A stretch of 64,000 bases of DNA from Sphingobacterium sp. (GCA_029239355.1 JAQZAZ010000002.1:1-64000), one strand, 5' to 3'. Positions 36,590 to 46,490 are shown, counted from the first letter of the stretch. Numbers and translations: made by a program. Notes: generated by a model not told the origin, from the sequence alone.

Positions 36590-39500
36590 CTATAGGTTAA
36601 AGTTTAGTCCAAACATTAAAGTGCGCGTACGCGGGTACGTTTGGCGATTATCAATCCCAGGGGTTAATCCCCCTAGCCCAACCTCCGGGTCAATCCCTTT
36701 GTATTTTGTTAGTACAAAAACATTATTCACCGTTGCATAGACCCTTAGATTTTTCATAGGTGTATTTTTGATCGGAAGGTTATACGCTAGCGTCACGTAA
36801 GCCAGGCGCAAAAAACTTCCATTCTCCAGGTAACGATCAGATAGGTAATGCGCATTGATATCTGTCATTCTTTCAGTCTCCAAGACACTGGCTAGCAGAT
36901 TTTTTTGGCCTGCATTTCCGACTACATTCGAATGACGTGCACGCGTGGCGTTCAATATCTTCTGACCAAGGGCTCCCTGAAACATGCCAGTCAACGCGAA
37001 GCTTTTATAAGAAAAGTTATTGCTCCAGCCCAACGTTAATTTCGGTTGCGGGCTTCCGGTCACGGTCTGATCTTTCCTTTGAGGTGTGATTGTAGTCTCG
37101 CCCGTACGTTCACCGGTCTTCGCATCCCGCGCATAGAATACTGACACGCCTTTATCATTATACCCAGCCCATTCCCAGGTATAGAACTGTCCGATGGGTG
37201 CACCCGGTGTCAGGCGCTGCTGAAAAAAATTACTCTGCCCTGCCCCACCCAGATCCGAGAGCTCAATATAATCCTGGGTAAACTGCTGATTGGCAATACT
37301 TACGACCTTATTGCTATTATGCGATAGTACCAATCCGGTATTCCATTTGAAATGTGTTTTATCAATAGCTTTTGCATTTAGCGTAAGCTCGACTCCACGG
37401 TTTTCAATTTCGCCGACGTTAGCTGTTAGTATCGGAAAAATGTATTTCGACTGGCTCACCTGGTAATCGTAGATCAGATCACTCGTTTTCTTTTTATAAA
37501 GTTCCAATGATCCCGTGAGGCGGTTATTTATAAATCCAAAATCCAGACCGAGATTGATCATACTGGTCGTTTCCCATTTAAGGTCAGGATTGCTATTTCG
37601 AAGCACCTGCAATGTCCGTAATGGACTTATCAAGCCTTGCGCATTCACATAATCGAAGAACTTCGAAGATGCTCCTTGGACACTTTGTGCGGTAAACGCA
37701 TCAAAGCCGAGCGAATTCCCACTGATACCATAGCCTGCACGAAGTTTTAGATCATCAAAAACCCCTATTTCACGGATGAAAGGCTCCTCTGACAAGCGCC
37801 AGGCCGCTGAAACCGAAGGGAAAGTTGCCCAACGGTTGTTGGTGCCAAAGGCCGACGATCCATCGCGCCGCAGTGTCGCCTGTAGTAGGTATTTACTGTT
37901 GTATGCATAATTTACCCGCCCATATACTGAGATCATTCGCAACGTAGAGAGGTAATAATTCCCAAATCCCAGCAAGTCAACAACATTGGCCATTCCTGGA
38001 TTATAATAGCTTAAATCGTCGTTATAGTAATCCGATGTCGTCAGTTGAAACCCGTCGTTATTATTGTTCTCTTCCCAAGAATATCCGGCCAAGGCCGACA
38101 CTCTATGTTTTTCAGCTAACGTCTTTTCATAGCTGAGGTTCATTTCCATCACTTTGCGTTCATCTTCTACCGCTGCACGGATAGACTTTCCATTTTGTCC
38201 CCGTGCGGCCATGGAAAGATTAGAATTATATTGCGCATTATTGAACTGCCGGTTTTGAAGAGAAAGATCAATATTGTAAGTCAATCCGGACAAAATCTCA
38301 TAGCCTAGCTTGGCATGAGCTTGAATCACTTTGGTTTTAGAAAAATTTGTATTTTCTTCGATCAACGATACAGGATTTGCATACTGCGAGCGGTCAGGTT
38401 TTTCAAACCAGGAACCATCTGCTTTTTTTATTGGCGAAACCGGCAAATAATAGTACATCGCATCGTATACACTGAGCCCCTGATCCACTGCTAAGACGTC
38501 ATTCTGTTTCGTAATGCTAGCGTTGACATTAAAGGAAGCAGTCAGACGACTATTGAGTGCCTTAGTCTGCAAAAATGCCCGGGCAATCTGACGTCCCATG
38601 TCAGTACCTTTGATGACCCCATTATTTTTGATGGTATTGAGGCTGATGCTGTACTGTGTTTTTTCGGCGCCGCCAAGGATAGAGATATTATGGTTATTGG
38701 ATATCCCAGTGCGTTCGACTGCACGCTGCCAATCTGTATCCGCACCCAGATCATCGGTAGGCTCCATAGAAAAACCATTGTCGCTGATATAAGAACGGTA
38801 TTGCGAAGCGTCCATCATCTCATAATGCTTGGCCACTTTGTCAATCGCCAAATAACCGTTGTAATTGATCGTTGTCTGTCCTGTTTTTCCTCGTTTGGTC
38901 GTAACGATGATGACGCCATTGGCAGCTTTGGAACCGTAAATTGCTGTTGCGGAGGCATCGCGGAGCACATCAATGGAGGCAATATCATCTGGAGCGACCA
39001 AAGTTAAAGATGCTCCGGGGACACCATCAATGACATAATACGGTTCCATCGCTTCGCCGCTACGCAATGTCGAAGCACCACGCAAACTGATGGAAGGAGT
39101 TGCATTGGGGTTACTATTATTCGTTGAAATAGTCAAACCCGCTACTTTTCCCTGTAACATTTGCGCCGGAGAAGTAAACACCCCTACGTTGGCGTCCTCA
39201 GCTTTAATGGTACTGATGGAGCTCGTGACATCCTTTCGTGATACCCGACCATAGCCAATGACGACTTCATCCAGTTTAACCGCGCTCTGCTGCAACTTGA
39301 CACTGAGCGAAAGCGGCTTTCTCGCCTCAATAACGTAACCCGATAAGGTATCTGACTGAAAGCCAACGGCCGAGAATACAAATTGATATCCTGCTCGTTC
39401 GACCAAATTCTGGAAATGGAATAGTCCCCGGCTGTCTGTGCTCGTCGTTACACTTTTCCCCCCATTTAACTGGATCGCTTTGACACTGACACCAGGCATA

Positions 39501-39628
39501 AATTCACCCTTTTCATTTTGTACAGCCCCTTTTACCTGATCCTGCTGGGCATGAGCATGACCAAGTCCAGCAGCGAGCAGCGCAAAAATAAGCAGATTCT
39601 TTTTTTGTGGATTTGTTTTTTTGAGCAT
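36590..39628 (-). CDS. SusC/RagA TonB-dependent transporter (sigma-controlled operon)
   Basis: A 1012-residue outer-membrane transporter: signal peptide to about residue 27, carboxypeptidase-regulatory-like domain (VKGAVQNEKGEFMPGVSV onward), TonB box DEVVIGYG, plug and barrel ending FGLNFNL. It has no N-terminal STN (secretin/TonB short) domain, which is usually what contacts FecR in this type of system, yet fecR ends just 5 bases upstream. Confidence 0.93.
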   Translation of the reverse strand: MLKKTNPQKKNLLIFALLAAGLGHAHAQQDQVKGAVQNEKGEFMPGVSVKAIQLNGGKSVTTSTDSRGLFHFQNLVERAGYQFVFSAVGFQSDTLSGYVIEARKPLSLSVKLQQSAVKLDEVVIGYGRVSRKDVTSSISTIKAEDANVGVFTSPAQMLQGKVAGLTISTNNSNPNATPSISLRGASTLRSGEAMEPYYVIDGVPGASLTLVAPDDIASIDVLRDASATAIYGSKAANGVIIVTTKRGKTGQTTINYNGYLAIDKVAKHYEMMDASQYRSYISDNGFSMEPTDDLGADTDWQRAVERTGISNNHNISILGGAEKTQYSISLNTIKNNGVIKGTDMGRQIARAFLQTKALNSRLTASFNVNASITKQNDVLAVDQGLSVYDAMYYYLPVSPIKKADGSWFEKPDRSQYANPVSLIEENTNFSKTKVIQAHAKLGYEILSGLTYNIDLSLQNRQFNNAQYNSNLSMAARGQNGKSIRAAVEDERKVMEMNLSYEKTLAEKHRVSALAGYSWEENNNNDGFQLTTSDYYNDDLSYYNPGMANVVDLLGFGNYYLSTLRMISVYGRVNYAYNSKYLLQATLRRDGSSAFGTNNRWATFPSVSAAWRLSEEPFIREIGVFDDLKLRAGYGISGNSLGFDAFTAQSVQGASSKFFDYVNAQGLISPLRTLQVLRNSNPDLKWETTSMINLGLDFGFINNRLTGSLELYKKKTSDLIYDYQVSQSKYIFPILTANVGEIENRGVELTLNAKAIDKTHFKWNTGLVLSHNSNKVVSIANQQFTQDYIELSDLGGAGQSNFFQQRLTPGAPIGQFYTWEWAGYNDKGVSVFYARDAKTGERTGETTITPQRKDQTVTGSPQPKLTLGWSNNFSYKSFALTGMFQGALGQKILNATRARHSNVVGNAGQKNLLASVLETERMTDINAHYLSDRYLENGSFLRLAYVTLAYNLPIKNTPMKNLRVYATVNNVFVLTKYKGIDPEVGLGGLTPGIDNRQTYPRTRTLMFGLNFNL

Positions 39629-39633
39629 ATCTG

Positions 39634-40698
39634 TTAATTGTTTAGATTTTCGGTAATTGTATTTTTCTGTTTATAAAGCGTGTAACTTCCATCCGCATTT
39701 ACGACGTAGCGCAATTCATTGATCAGGCAGATAGTGGTTAAGATATCCTTCAATTCCTCCTTTTGCACGTCAACCTGCCCCGTATAATGAATTTCGGCTA
39801 TACCTTTGTCACCAATATTGATCTTATGATTGAATGCCTTTTCCAAGGCCCGCAGCACTGCAGGCATGGGGGTGTTTTTCAGTACTAACAGATCTGCATT
39901 CGGTACGGGTAAATGGTCTTTTTTCATAGCAGGCCTTTTACTTTGAACAGACAAGGTCGTGCCGCCCACATTGTCGATAGTCAATTGCTGTCCGGGACTA
40001 TTTAGAAAGACCCGTTTAAACCGGTTGGTAACAGAGGATATGAGTATCTTACCGCTATGCAATGCTACCTGCACAGCATTATTTTTGAAGGAGGTATTGA
40101 TCGTAAAAGAAGTTCCAAGAGCTGTAGTCTTCGTTCCTATTGCGATCACAGAGAATGGACGTCGAGGATCCGCAGCCACGTCAAAGTAGGCTCTACCAAC
40201 AAGCTGTATATCCCGCGTGTTGACCGTGAAATTTTTTATATAGCGAATATGGCTTTTGCGAAAGAGTTTGACCCGAGAACCATCTGGCAGATCCACCAGC
40301 ATGGTTTGTTGACTTGTATTTTCGATTAAGGTCCAGCTTGTATCTTTGACCGCCACGCGTCGTGCCGGCACAGATGACTCGCGAATCGACATCATTTGTT
40401 CATCCTGTGTCCACCACGTAATAAAATGAAATGAAAAGAATAAAAATACCGCTGCTGCGGAGACATAGCGTAGCAATCGTCCAATCCTATGCTTACGCAA
40501 CGCTCTGCGGTACAGTTGCTCCTCTTGCTCTCGCATAACAGTCTGGATGACTATTTTCATCCGATCGCTGGGTATGGTTTCGTTGGAAGAGCTGCTGTCG
40601 AATTTTTGCCAATCTTCATCCTTGAAAAGTTCATCGACCAGAAAAGGCATTTTCCAGATTTTCTTTCGGAGCTGTTGCTGCTTTTTGTCATGCTTCAT
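39634..40698 (-). CDS. FecR-family anti-sigma factor
   Basis: A 354-residue inner-membrane anti-sigma factor: cytoplasmic N-terminal domain, one transmembrane helix (LLRYVSAAAVFLFFSFHFI), the FecR periplasmic domain (TLIENTSQQTMLVDLPDGSR onwards), and a C-terminal DUF4974-like domain (VLRALEKAFNHKI...), a fold related to STN. I chose the ATG at 40698; an earlier ATG at 40743 is in frame. It lies 83 bases after the sigma gene. Confidence 0.88.
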   Translation of the reverse strand: MKHDKKQQQLRKKIWKMPFLVDELFKDEDWQKFDSSSSNETIPSDRMKIVIQTVMREQEEQLYRRALRKHRIGRLLRYVSAAAVFLFFSFHFITWWTQDEQMMSIRESSVPARRVAVKDTSWTLIENTSQQTMLVDLPDGSRVKLFRKSHIRYIKNFTVNTRDIQLVGRAYFDVAADPRRPFSVIAIGTKTTALGTSFTINTSFKNNAVQVALHSGKILISSVTNRFKRVFLNSPGQQLTIDNVGGTTLSVQSKRPAMKKDHLPVPNADLLVLKNTPMPAVLRALEKAFNHKINIGDKGIAEIHYTGQVDVQKEELKDILTTICLINELRYVVNADGSYTLYKQKNTITENLNN

Positions 40699-40781
40699 AC
40701 CCCTATTACGCAGGCCAGCTCCTTGTCCCCTACTCCTTAACAATTATTTAATAAAGAAAGAAAATCCTTAACATACAGGAC

Positions 40782-41306
40782 TTATAGCATAACCGAATAG
40801 AGATGTTGTTTGAGCTGTAAAAGGGCTTTGCTAATGTGCTGTTCTACGGTTTTTGTGGAGATAGAAAATTGAGCGGCAATTTCTTTATGCGAAAGTCCTT
40901 CTTTGCGGCTTAACTCAAAGACCTTGCGGCGCATTGCCGGCATATTTTGGATATCCCTTTCCATCATACGTAATAAATCTTTGCTTTCGATCACACGGAT
41001 CAGGCTATCTGTAAAAGGTGTCGCTGCTGTTTGTCCTTCATGTTTAAAACGCGTAGCCTCTTTGCGCAGCAGATCTATCATGACCTGTCTGGCCATACCA
41101 AACAGCTGGATTAAAATGCTGAGTTGCTCATTCAGTTTTTCCCTTTGGTTCCACAATTTGATGAATGTCAGCTGAGTCACTTCCTGTGCCATATAATCAG
41201 ACTGGGTTCGCTTTAGGACGAACCCGTAAATTTGTCGGTGATACTTTTCGTATACGATATTAAAGCTTTTTTGGTCGGCAGATTTGATAGGCTGAATGTG
41301 TTCCAT
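40782..41306 (-). CDS. ECF sigma-70 factor controlling the FecR/SusCD operon
   Basis: A 174-residue sigma factor of the Bacteroidota FecI/sigma-70 family. Region 2 includes NIVYEKYHRQIYGFV and EVTQLTFIKLW; region 4 ends with LSRKEGLSHKEIAAQFSISTKTVEQHI, the helix-turn-helix. It heads a five-gene minus-strand cluster (sigma, fecR, susC, susD, phosphatase). A TACTTTTG element lies directly upstream of the ATG. Confidence 0.9.
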   Translation of the reverse strand: MEHIQPIKSADQKSFNIVYEKYHRQIYGFVLKRTQSDYMAQEVTQLTFIKLWNQREKLNEQLSILIQLFGMARQVMIDLLRKEATRFKHEGQTAATPFTDSLIRVIESKDLLRMMERDIQNMPAMRRKVFELSRKEGLSHKEIAAQFSISTKTVEQHISKALLQLKQHLYSVML

Positions 41307-41526
41307 TACACCTCCAAAAGTAACAGAACAACGTTTATTTAGTATTAAGTAATTATAAAATCTGAAATAAACAGATCACATCATCGGTATTCTATAGTTC
41401 AGACAATATTAACGCTAAAAATGATCCAAATACCGCTATCAATAGCATGAGCTATTATTTCCTTTAAGATTTTGAATGCAATGATATAGCGTAAAGTACG
41501 CCATCGCCGAGCGGTAAAATGTCCAT

Positions 41527-42546
41527 TTAAATCAATTCAAATTCATCATTTAATCTTTGTTCATCTATTGTTTTTAATGTTCCCCAAAAATCATTTATAT
41601 TGTTTTTGAGATCTCGCGAGGGTGTAACCAATTTTTTAAGCTTCTCTTCGGGTAGTAAGCGTTTTAATTTTTTCCGAATTTGAGAATTAAGTTTAAGCTC
41701 CCCAGGACGGTGTAGGTATACTCTAAAATATAGCATATTTACATAAACCGTTGCACTCACCTTTACTAACCAAGGATTGGATCTCAGTGTTTTTGTAGTA
41801 ACTTCTATATAAGATATCGTACCGTCTTTCATATATACATCTGATTTGCGCAGACCTTTCACAACAATTACGGCTTGGAAGCATTTTATTTTTTTTTGAT
41901 CGTGCAGCTCGGCTTTATCTTGTCTGCGCAACACATATTCCATTAATGCTAAGCAATCCCGTTCTCTCTTCCAAAGCGTCATTAAAGGCTCCAGGAATTG
42001 GTCAGTATCGTTCTGAAAAAGAAATTGCCTTTTCTGTTGGCCAGATTCAAGCTCTTGGGCCAAAAGCATTTTTTTTCCAACAGCAATAACCTCACTTCTT
42101 TGCCCCTTTCTGACGATGCTGTCCTTTTCATAAGCAAAGCACTGCCGGTCGAGCAACGCAATTTGGAACATTTTCAGTGCACTTAGACGCCTAATGTACA
42201 CATTCAATTGAACCAAAATATTCCTAGTATAGCCACAAGCCAATACGTTATAAACTAAAATTATCGTCCAAAAGAGCAAGTAAACGGTCAGGTACGGCAC
42301 GGAATATATGACAGAGCCTAACCTGTCGGATACAAATACTTCGACCACGGTAACGTGAATGGTTAGTATAAAACCAATAACTTCAACTGCTTCCCTAATC
42401 GTAATTCGGAAATCCATCAGCAGAAAAAAAAGCAGGAATACAGTCCAACAAATGAGGTTAGGCATTACCCCGCCTTTTAATGAAATTATTTTACTTAATA
42501 AACACAAGAATATTATTCTAACACGCTTAAATTTTCGACGCCGCAT
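41527..42546 (-). CDS. Membrane protein with large cytoplasmic C-terminal domain, unrecognised
   Basis: A 339-residue protein. The first 115 residues hold three or four hydrophobic helices (WTVFLLFFLLMDF, VIGFILTIHVTVVEVF, VPYLTVYLLFWTIILVYN); the rest is hydrophilic and basic, without a domain I can name. The layout (membrane helices plus a C-terminal beta-rich region with YIEV and RVYLHRPGELKL) recalls membrane-anchored LytTR regulators, but the LytTR core motif is not clear, so this is only a guess. A start at MPNLIC, residue 28, is also possible. It is divergent from the AraC gene with an inverted-repeat-rich spacer. Confidence 0.65.
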   Translation of the reverse strand: MRRRKFKRVRIIFLCLLSKIISLKGGVMPNLICWTVFLLFFLLMDFRITIREAVEVIGFILTIHVTVVEVFVSDRLGSVIYSVPYLTVYLLFWTIILVYNVLACGYTRNILVQLNVYIRRLSALKMFQIALLDRQCFAYEKDSIVRKGQRSEVIAVGKKMLLAQELESGQQKRQFLFQNDTDQFLEPLMTLWKRERDCLALMEYVLRRQDKAELHDQKKIKCFQAVIVVKGLRKSDVYMKDGTISYIEVTTKTLRSNPWLVKVSATVYVNMLYFRVYLHRPGELKLNSQIRKKLKRLLPEEKLKKLVTPSRDLKNNINDFWGTLKTIDEQRLNDEFELI

Positions 42547-42858
42547 ACGTATGGATAACTTAATTAATAATTGGTCTTACCGTAGTTGACGGTAAATTTG
42601 AGCTTAGTCTTTCCGGCCAGGGGCGACTAGTGATAGGATTGATTTAACATCAAAAACACAACAACACCCTATTCAAAATTACAAAATTTCTTTTAATTAT
42701 AAATCTATTTCAATATTTAACATTCCGTAAAATTTTACAGAATCCTGCTTTTTGTAAGCAATATGCTTGCTTTACGAATTTTTGTATATTTTATTTGCTA
42801 ATCAGTTGAATTAAAGAAAAAAACCAATTCTTCCAATAATCCCAATATGACTTAATAA
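42547..42858. other. Divergent intergenic region with two inverted repeats
   Basis: 312 bases between the unrecognised membrane protein (minus) and the AraC regulator (plus). It is AT-rich and contains a 22-bp near-perfect inverted repeat (42722-42743) and an imperfect one just downstream (about 42753-42775, GTAAGCA ... TGCTTTAC). These probably are operator sites; no gene is seen. Confidence 0.55.
42722..42743. promoter_or_regulatory. 22-bp inverted repeat, operator candidate
   Basis: ATTCCGTAAAA and TTTTACAGAAT are complementary arms with a single mismatch and no spacer; the central 12 bases GTAAAATTTTAC are a perfect palindrome. It lies about 116 bases before the AraC ATG. Confidence 0.5.
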
Positions 42859-43896
42859 ATGAACAGCGCTATGCACACCCAATCCTTCCAATTAATAGAA
42901 ACAGATATGCACGTTGTGAACGAGAATATGCATACAAAATCCTTGCGGCAAAGATTACCAGGTAGCCGGCAGAGGCTTCTTTGCAATAGTAGGATCAGCA
43001 TATTTGAAGAATACCTTAGAACAGGTAATCTAGAGAGTTATAGTTATACCATCGAAGTCGATGTACCTACATCGATCGACTTTCAGATTTTCAGCCCTCA
43101 AATACATTTACTTTATCATATGGATGGACGCCAACCTGTTCGATATTGCCAATGCCAAAACAATACCGAATATCTATTTTCCCCCCAAAGTGGAGTTTTC
43201 TTTTATGTCCCCAAGGCAAGTTTCACCTTACATTTTGAGCCTGGAAAACATCATATTCAGGGGTTCACTTTGCCCAGAGACCTTTTCAACCTCAGTGAAT
43301 TGGCGGAATTGGAACATCTTGCCGAAATCATTGCTGCCAATATGCGGGAACTTCAGCATTATAAAACGAGTATTAATTTTATGGCTTCGGAACATACCCG
43401 CCGTATTCTCGGCGAGTTAAGTGCCGAACTAAGAAAAAATCCCCTTATCCCAAAGATCAGCATCTTGGGCAAGATCCAGAATCTACTTTACCTCAGCAAG
43501 GATAAACTATTAAAAGCGAATGGACGAATGCGTATACCCGAATTGATGGTCCTACAAGCGCGACAGCTGATTTACGAACGAATAACCTACACTGACGAAT
43601 ATGTTTTTATCAAAGATATTGCCGATAGTCTGAATACTCAACCGACATATCTTAATAACCTGCATAAAAAAAAGTTTAGCATACCCATTACTGGATACCG
43701 GAATCAGGAGGTACTAAAAAAAGCTAAATACTGCCTGGATCAACAACTATCCATAAAAATAACAACAAGCAGTTGTGGTTTTGTGGAGCAATCCAGCTTC
43801 ATTAATTTTTTCAAGAAGCATACAGAATTAACACCCACTCGCTATCTCCATGCCAATATGCAGCCCAAAGATTCGGAAAAAGCGAGCGAACTGTGA
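42859..43896 (+). CDS. AraC family transcriptional regulator
   Basis: A 345-residue regulator with a variable N-terminal half, apparently cupin-like (FFYVPKASFTLHFEPGKHH), and a C-terminal AraC helix-turn-helix pair: YVFIKDIADSLNTQPTYLNNL and a second helix in TTSSCGFVEQSSFINFFKKH followed by TPTRYL. The ligand is unknown. It is followed 107 bases later by a lone receiver gene. Confidence 0.85.
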   Translation: MNSAMHTQSFQLIETDMHVVNENMHTKSLRQRLPGSRQRLLCNSRISIFEEYLRTGNLESYSYTIEVDVPTSIDFQIFSPQIHLLYHMDGRQPVRYCQCQNNTEYLFSPQSGVFFYVPKASFTLHFEPGKHHIQGFTLPRDLFNLSELAELEHLAEIIAANMRELQHYKTSINFMASEHTRRILGELSAELRKNPLIPKISILGKIQNLLYLSKDKLLKANGRMRIPELMVLQARQLIYERITYTDEYVFIKDIADSLNTQPTYLNNLHKKKFSIPITGYRNQEVLKKAKYCLDQQLSIKITTSSCGFVEQSSFINFFKKHTELTPTRYLHANMQPKDSEKASEL

Positions 43897-43964
43897 CGCT
43901 AGCGCCTAGGTTTTCTTCGTATTTTCCAGTTTTTTTATCACAGACAATCCAATGGCATGATTAT

Positions 43965-43979
43965 TTCGTATATTACGAA
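43965..43979. promoter_or_regulatory. Inverted repeat upstream of the receiver gene
   Basis: TTCGTA and TACGAA arms around a 3-base TAT centre, 24 bases before the ATG at 44003; the outer bases also nearly match. This may be an operator. Confidence 0.35.
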
Positions 43980-44002
43980 TAACTCGCATATACTAACAAT
44001 CT

Positions 44003-44365
44003 ATGGGCACGAAAACAATACTGATCTTCGACGATGACGTCAATATCTTGGAAATATGTTCCATTGTCCTTGAGCACTTTGGCTATCGGGTTGCGATTTC
44101 CGAAACATCGCACAATGTTATTGAACGAGTAGCAGAAGTTCAACCCGACCTTGTTTTGATGGACAATTGGATACCCGCTATCGGCGGAGTGGAAGCGACA
44201 CGATTACTCAAAGCACATCCAATATACCATGATATTCCCGTTATTTTTTCATCAGCCAATCTCAATCTCGAAAAGTTAGCTCAAGACGCAGGCGCAGATA
44301 CCTTTCTGGAGAAACCATTTGATCTCGATGTTCTTGAAAGCACTGTAAAGAAAATGCTTGCCTAA
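44003..44365 (+). CDS. Single-domain response regulator (receiver only)
   Basis: A 120-residue receiver with no output domain. The acidic pocket DDD (10-12), phospho-acceptor Asp54 in LVLMDNW, Ser83/Ser84 and Lys104 in FLEKPF are all present, so it should be phosphorylatable. Such proteins act as CheY-like or phosphorelay intermediates. No histidine kinase is adjacent. Confidence 0.9.
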   Translation: MGTKTILIFDDDVNILEICSIVLEHFGYRVAISETSHNVIERVAEVQPDLVLMDNWIPAIGGVEATRLLKAHPIYHDIPVIFSSANLNLEKLAQDAGADTFLEKPFDLDVLESTVKKMLA

Positions 44366-44515
44366 TAATCGCTTTATCGTGAAATATTTTGAAGGGATCA
44401 GCCAACCAACCATTAATAGCTGATTAAACTCGGATAGCTCATCGCTTAGCAGAAGAATTACGATTATCTCGTCACTTTTTCTTACCAATTATCCCATTTC
44501 TTAATCTTCATTTGC

Positions 44516-44884
44516 TTACAGGATTGCCATTGTTTGCTCACTATTACCTTGTTGCTCCTGCGAATCTTCCGATGGTACATAAATATTCACATTGTTTCCG
44601 TTTCGTTTTTTTAGGTAAAACTGGATCTTGGTTGTATCAATATTGCTAGCACCCGTCACTGTCCAAATCTTTTGATGACCTTCGCCATCTATTGTCACTA
44701 CAGTATCAATGCCATGGGCAATAATTTTTTGTAAGCCCATGTTTGCTATCCGCTCGCCTTCACGGGTAAGTAGGTGAATATTTCCATCTTTATCAACAAA
44801 CTGGATCGTTGGTTTGGTGGTGCAGCTAGCAAAGAGAATGGAGCTAAGCAATAAAGATGAAAAAGCCTTTAATATTGTTTTCAT
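44516..44884 (-). CDS. Small lipoprotein of unknown function
   Basis: A 122-residue protein with signal peptide and lipobox Cys21 (LLLSSILFASC). The mature part has about 95 residues, beta-rich in appearance, and a polar, Gln-rich tail. No family is recognised. It is monocistronic and convergent with the receiver gene; an upstream TAGATTTG element lies at 44896-44903. Confidence 0.72.
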   Translation of the reverse strand: MKTILKAFSSLLLSSILFASCTTKPTIQFVDKDGNIHLLTREGERIANMGLQKIIAHGIDTVVTIDGEGHQKIWTVTGASNIDTTKIQFYLKKRNGNNVNIYVPSEDSQEQQGNSEQTMAIL

Positions 44885-44895
44885 TAGTGTTGTAT

Positions 44896-44903
44896 CAAAT
44901 CTA
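44896..44903 (-). promoter_or_regulatory. -7 promoter element of the small lipoprotein gene
   Basis: TAGATTTG on the minus strand is an exact TAnnTTTG match, 11 bases upstream of the ATG at 44884. The -33 element is not well placed. Confidence 0.4.
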
Positions 44904-45324
44904 AAGTGAGAAATTTCTGTCCTATCCTTTCAACTATAGAAGAGCTATTCGTCGTTTTATATTGACACAAAAAAGCTGCCAAATAAAAATTATCATCAAA
45001 TGAGCTTGCCAAATATTAGGTGGCCGACCCAGAGCTTGACCGCGATATTATAAAAAATAGTCCATTCACCTAAGCTTTGTTGTGGTCTAATAGCTGGATG
45101 CGGACTGCGCCTTTTTGTCAGACTTTTCTAAAGCATCCATCAGTTTGTCTGCCTGGTGTCAAAATGAGTAGGCTCTCCTCCTCCCAGCCTTTTTTAATGT
45201 CAGTATGGTATGGAAAGGGAATAATGTTTGCATCTAAATACAAAGCGGCGATATCAATTTCCAAGAAGTAAACAAACTGGAATTAGTTATGCTTTAGAAA
45301 CAAGAAGTAAAAACGTGAGGAAAT
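44904..45324. other. Intergenic region before msrAB with a gene remnant
   Basis: About 420 bases without an intact gene. The minus strand of 45087-45282 carries a frameshifted coding remnant. The last 40 bases before msrAB contain the likely ribosome-binding sequence GAGGAAAT just before the ATG. Confidence 0.5.
45087..45282 (-). pseudogene. Frameshifted remnant of an unidentified gene
   Basis: On the minus strand the sense frame reads FLEIDIAALYLDANIIPFPY through GWEEESLLILT and then shifts to give ADKLMDALEKSDKKAQSASSY before a TAG at 45087-45089. The codon pattern looks like a real protein with an N-terminal end missing. I do not recognise the family. Confidence 0.4.
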
Positions 45325-46434
45325 ATGAAACAATTATTTGTACTGCTTGCCCTAGGCGTAGGTCTATTTGTGGTCAGCAAGTTTGGCTTTTCACAGAAAG
45401 CTACAGGAATAAAATCAGCTAAACAACATACTATGGATAACATACACAACAACGATCAAGTCATTTATTTTGCTGGAGGTTGTTTTTGGGGAACCGAACA
45501 TTTTTTCAAGCAAGTGCGTGGTGTGACCGCAACGGAGGTTGGCTATGCAAATGGCAATCTTCAGGATCCGACCTATACACAAGTATCTACCGGAAAAACA
45601 GGTTTTGCAGAAACTGTTAAGGTAAGCTACGATCCGGAGGTCATTGACCTTAAATTGCTAGTTGACCTATTTCTCAAAACAATAGACCCTACGTCACTGA
45701 ACAAGCAGGGTAATGATATCGGTACCCAATACCGCACTGGTATCTATTATACCAATACAACGGATTTGCCGTTGATCAAAGAGCGTTTGGCGGAATTGGC
45801 AAAACAATATCCAGCACAGATTGTCGTGGAGCTAGAGCCATTGCAGAACTATTACGATGCCGAAACCTACCATCAAAAATATTTGGACAAAAATCCGGGC
45901 GGCTACTGCCACATTGGTCCAGATTTATTTGAACTCGCCCGCAAGGCTAATCCAGAAATCCCAAAAGCACCGTCCGAACCGGCCAAGACTTATAAAAAGG
46001 CAGATAAAGAGACCCTGAAGAAAGAACTTACCCCATTGCAATATAATGTGACACAAAATAACGCAACTGAGCGCGCCTTTGACAACGAATACAACGACGA
46101 GTTCAGGGAGGGCATCTACGTAGACATTACGACCGGCGAGCCCCTATTCGTCTCCACCGATAAATTTGAATCCGGCTGTGGATGGCCAAGCTTTTCCAAA
46201 CCGATCAGTGATAGTCTTGTTGAAGAACTGTCAGACAGTTCACATGGTATGCGACGCACCGAAGTGCGAAGCAAGACAGGCGATGCTCACCTAGGACATG
46301 TATTTGACGATGGCCCCGCAGACCAAGGTGGACTCCGTTATTGCATCAATAGTGCTTCGCTCAAGTTTATACCCAAAGAAGAAATGAAGGCAAAAGGCTA
46401 CGAAAAATATTTACCGTTATTGATTAAAAAATAG
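45325..46434 (+). CDS. msrAB: Exported MsrA-MsrB methionine sulfoxide reductase fusion
   Basis: A 369-residue two-domain repair enzyme with an N-terminal signal ([14 protein letters not shown]). The MsrA domain carries GCFWG with catalytic Cys53; the MsrB domain carries SGCGWPSF (Cys285) and [11 protein letters not shown] with catalytic Cys340. The two domains reduce the S- and R-isomers of protein-bound methionine sulfoxide. An envelope location is inferred from the signal. The MsrB zinc-binding CxxC pairs are not seen. A terminator follows the stop. Confidence 0.93.
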   Translation: MKQLFVLLALGVGLFVVSKFGFSQKATGIKSAKQHTMDNIHNNDQVIYFAGGCFWGTEHFFKQVRGVTATEVGYANGNLQDPTYTQVSTGKTGFAETVKVSYDPEVIDLKLLVDLFLKTIDPTSLNKQGNDIGTQYRTGIYYTNTTDLPLIKERLAELAKQYPAQIVVELEPLQNYYDAETYHQKYLDKNPGGYCHIGPDLFELARKANPEIPKAPSEPAKTYKKADKETLKKELTPLQYNVTQNNATERAFDNEYNDEFREGIYVDITTGEPLFVSTDKFESGCGWPSFSKPISDSLVEELSDSSHGMRRTEVRSKTGDAHLGHVFDDGPADQGGLRYCINSASLKFIPKEEMKAKGYEKYLPLLIKK

Positions 46435-46457
46435 CGGAACTTACAAAACAAAAGAAG

Positions 46458-46490
46458 ATGCTACGAATAATACGATTCGTGGCATTTTTT
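46458..46490 (+). terminator. Terminator of msrAB
   Basis: An 11-bp stem with one G-U pair (46458-46468 with 46475-46485), a 6-base loop and six T at 46485-46490. It overlaps the stop codon of the convergent anti-sigma gene. Confidence 0.88.
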
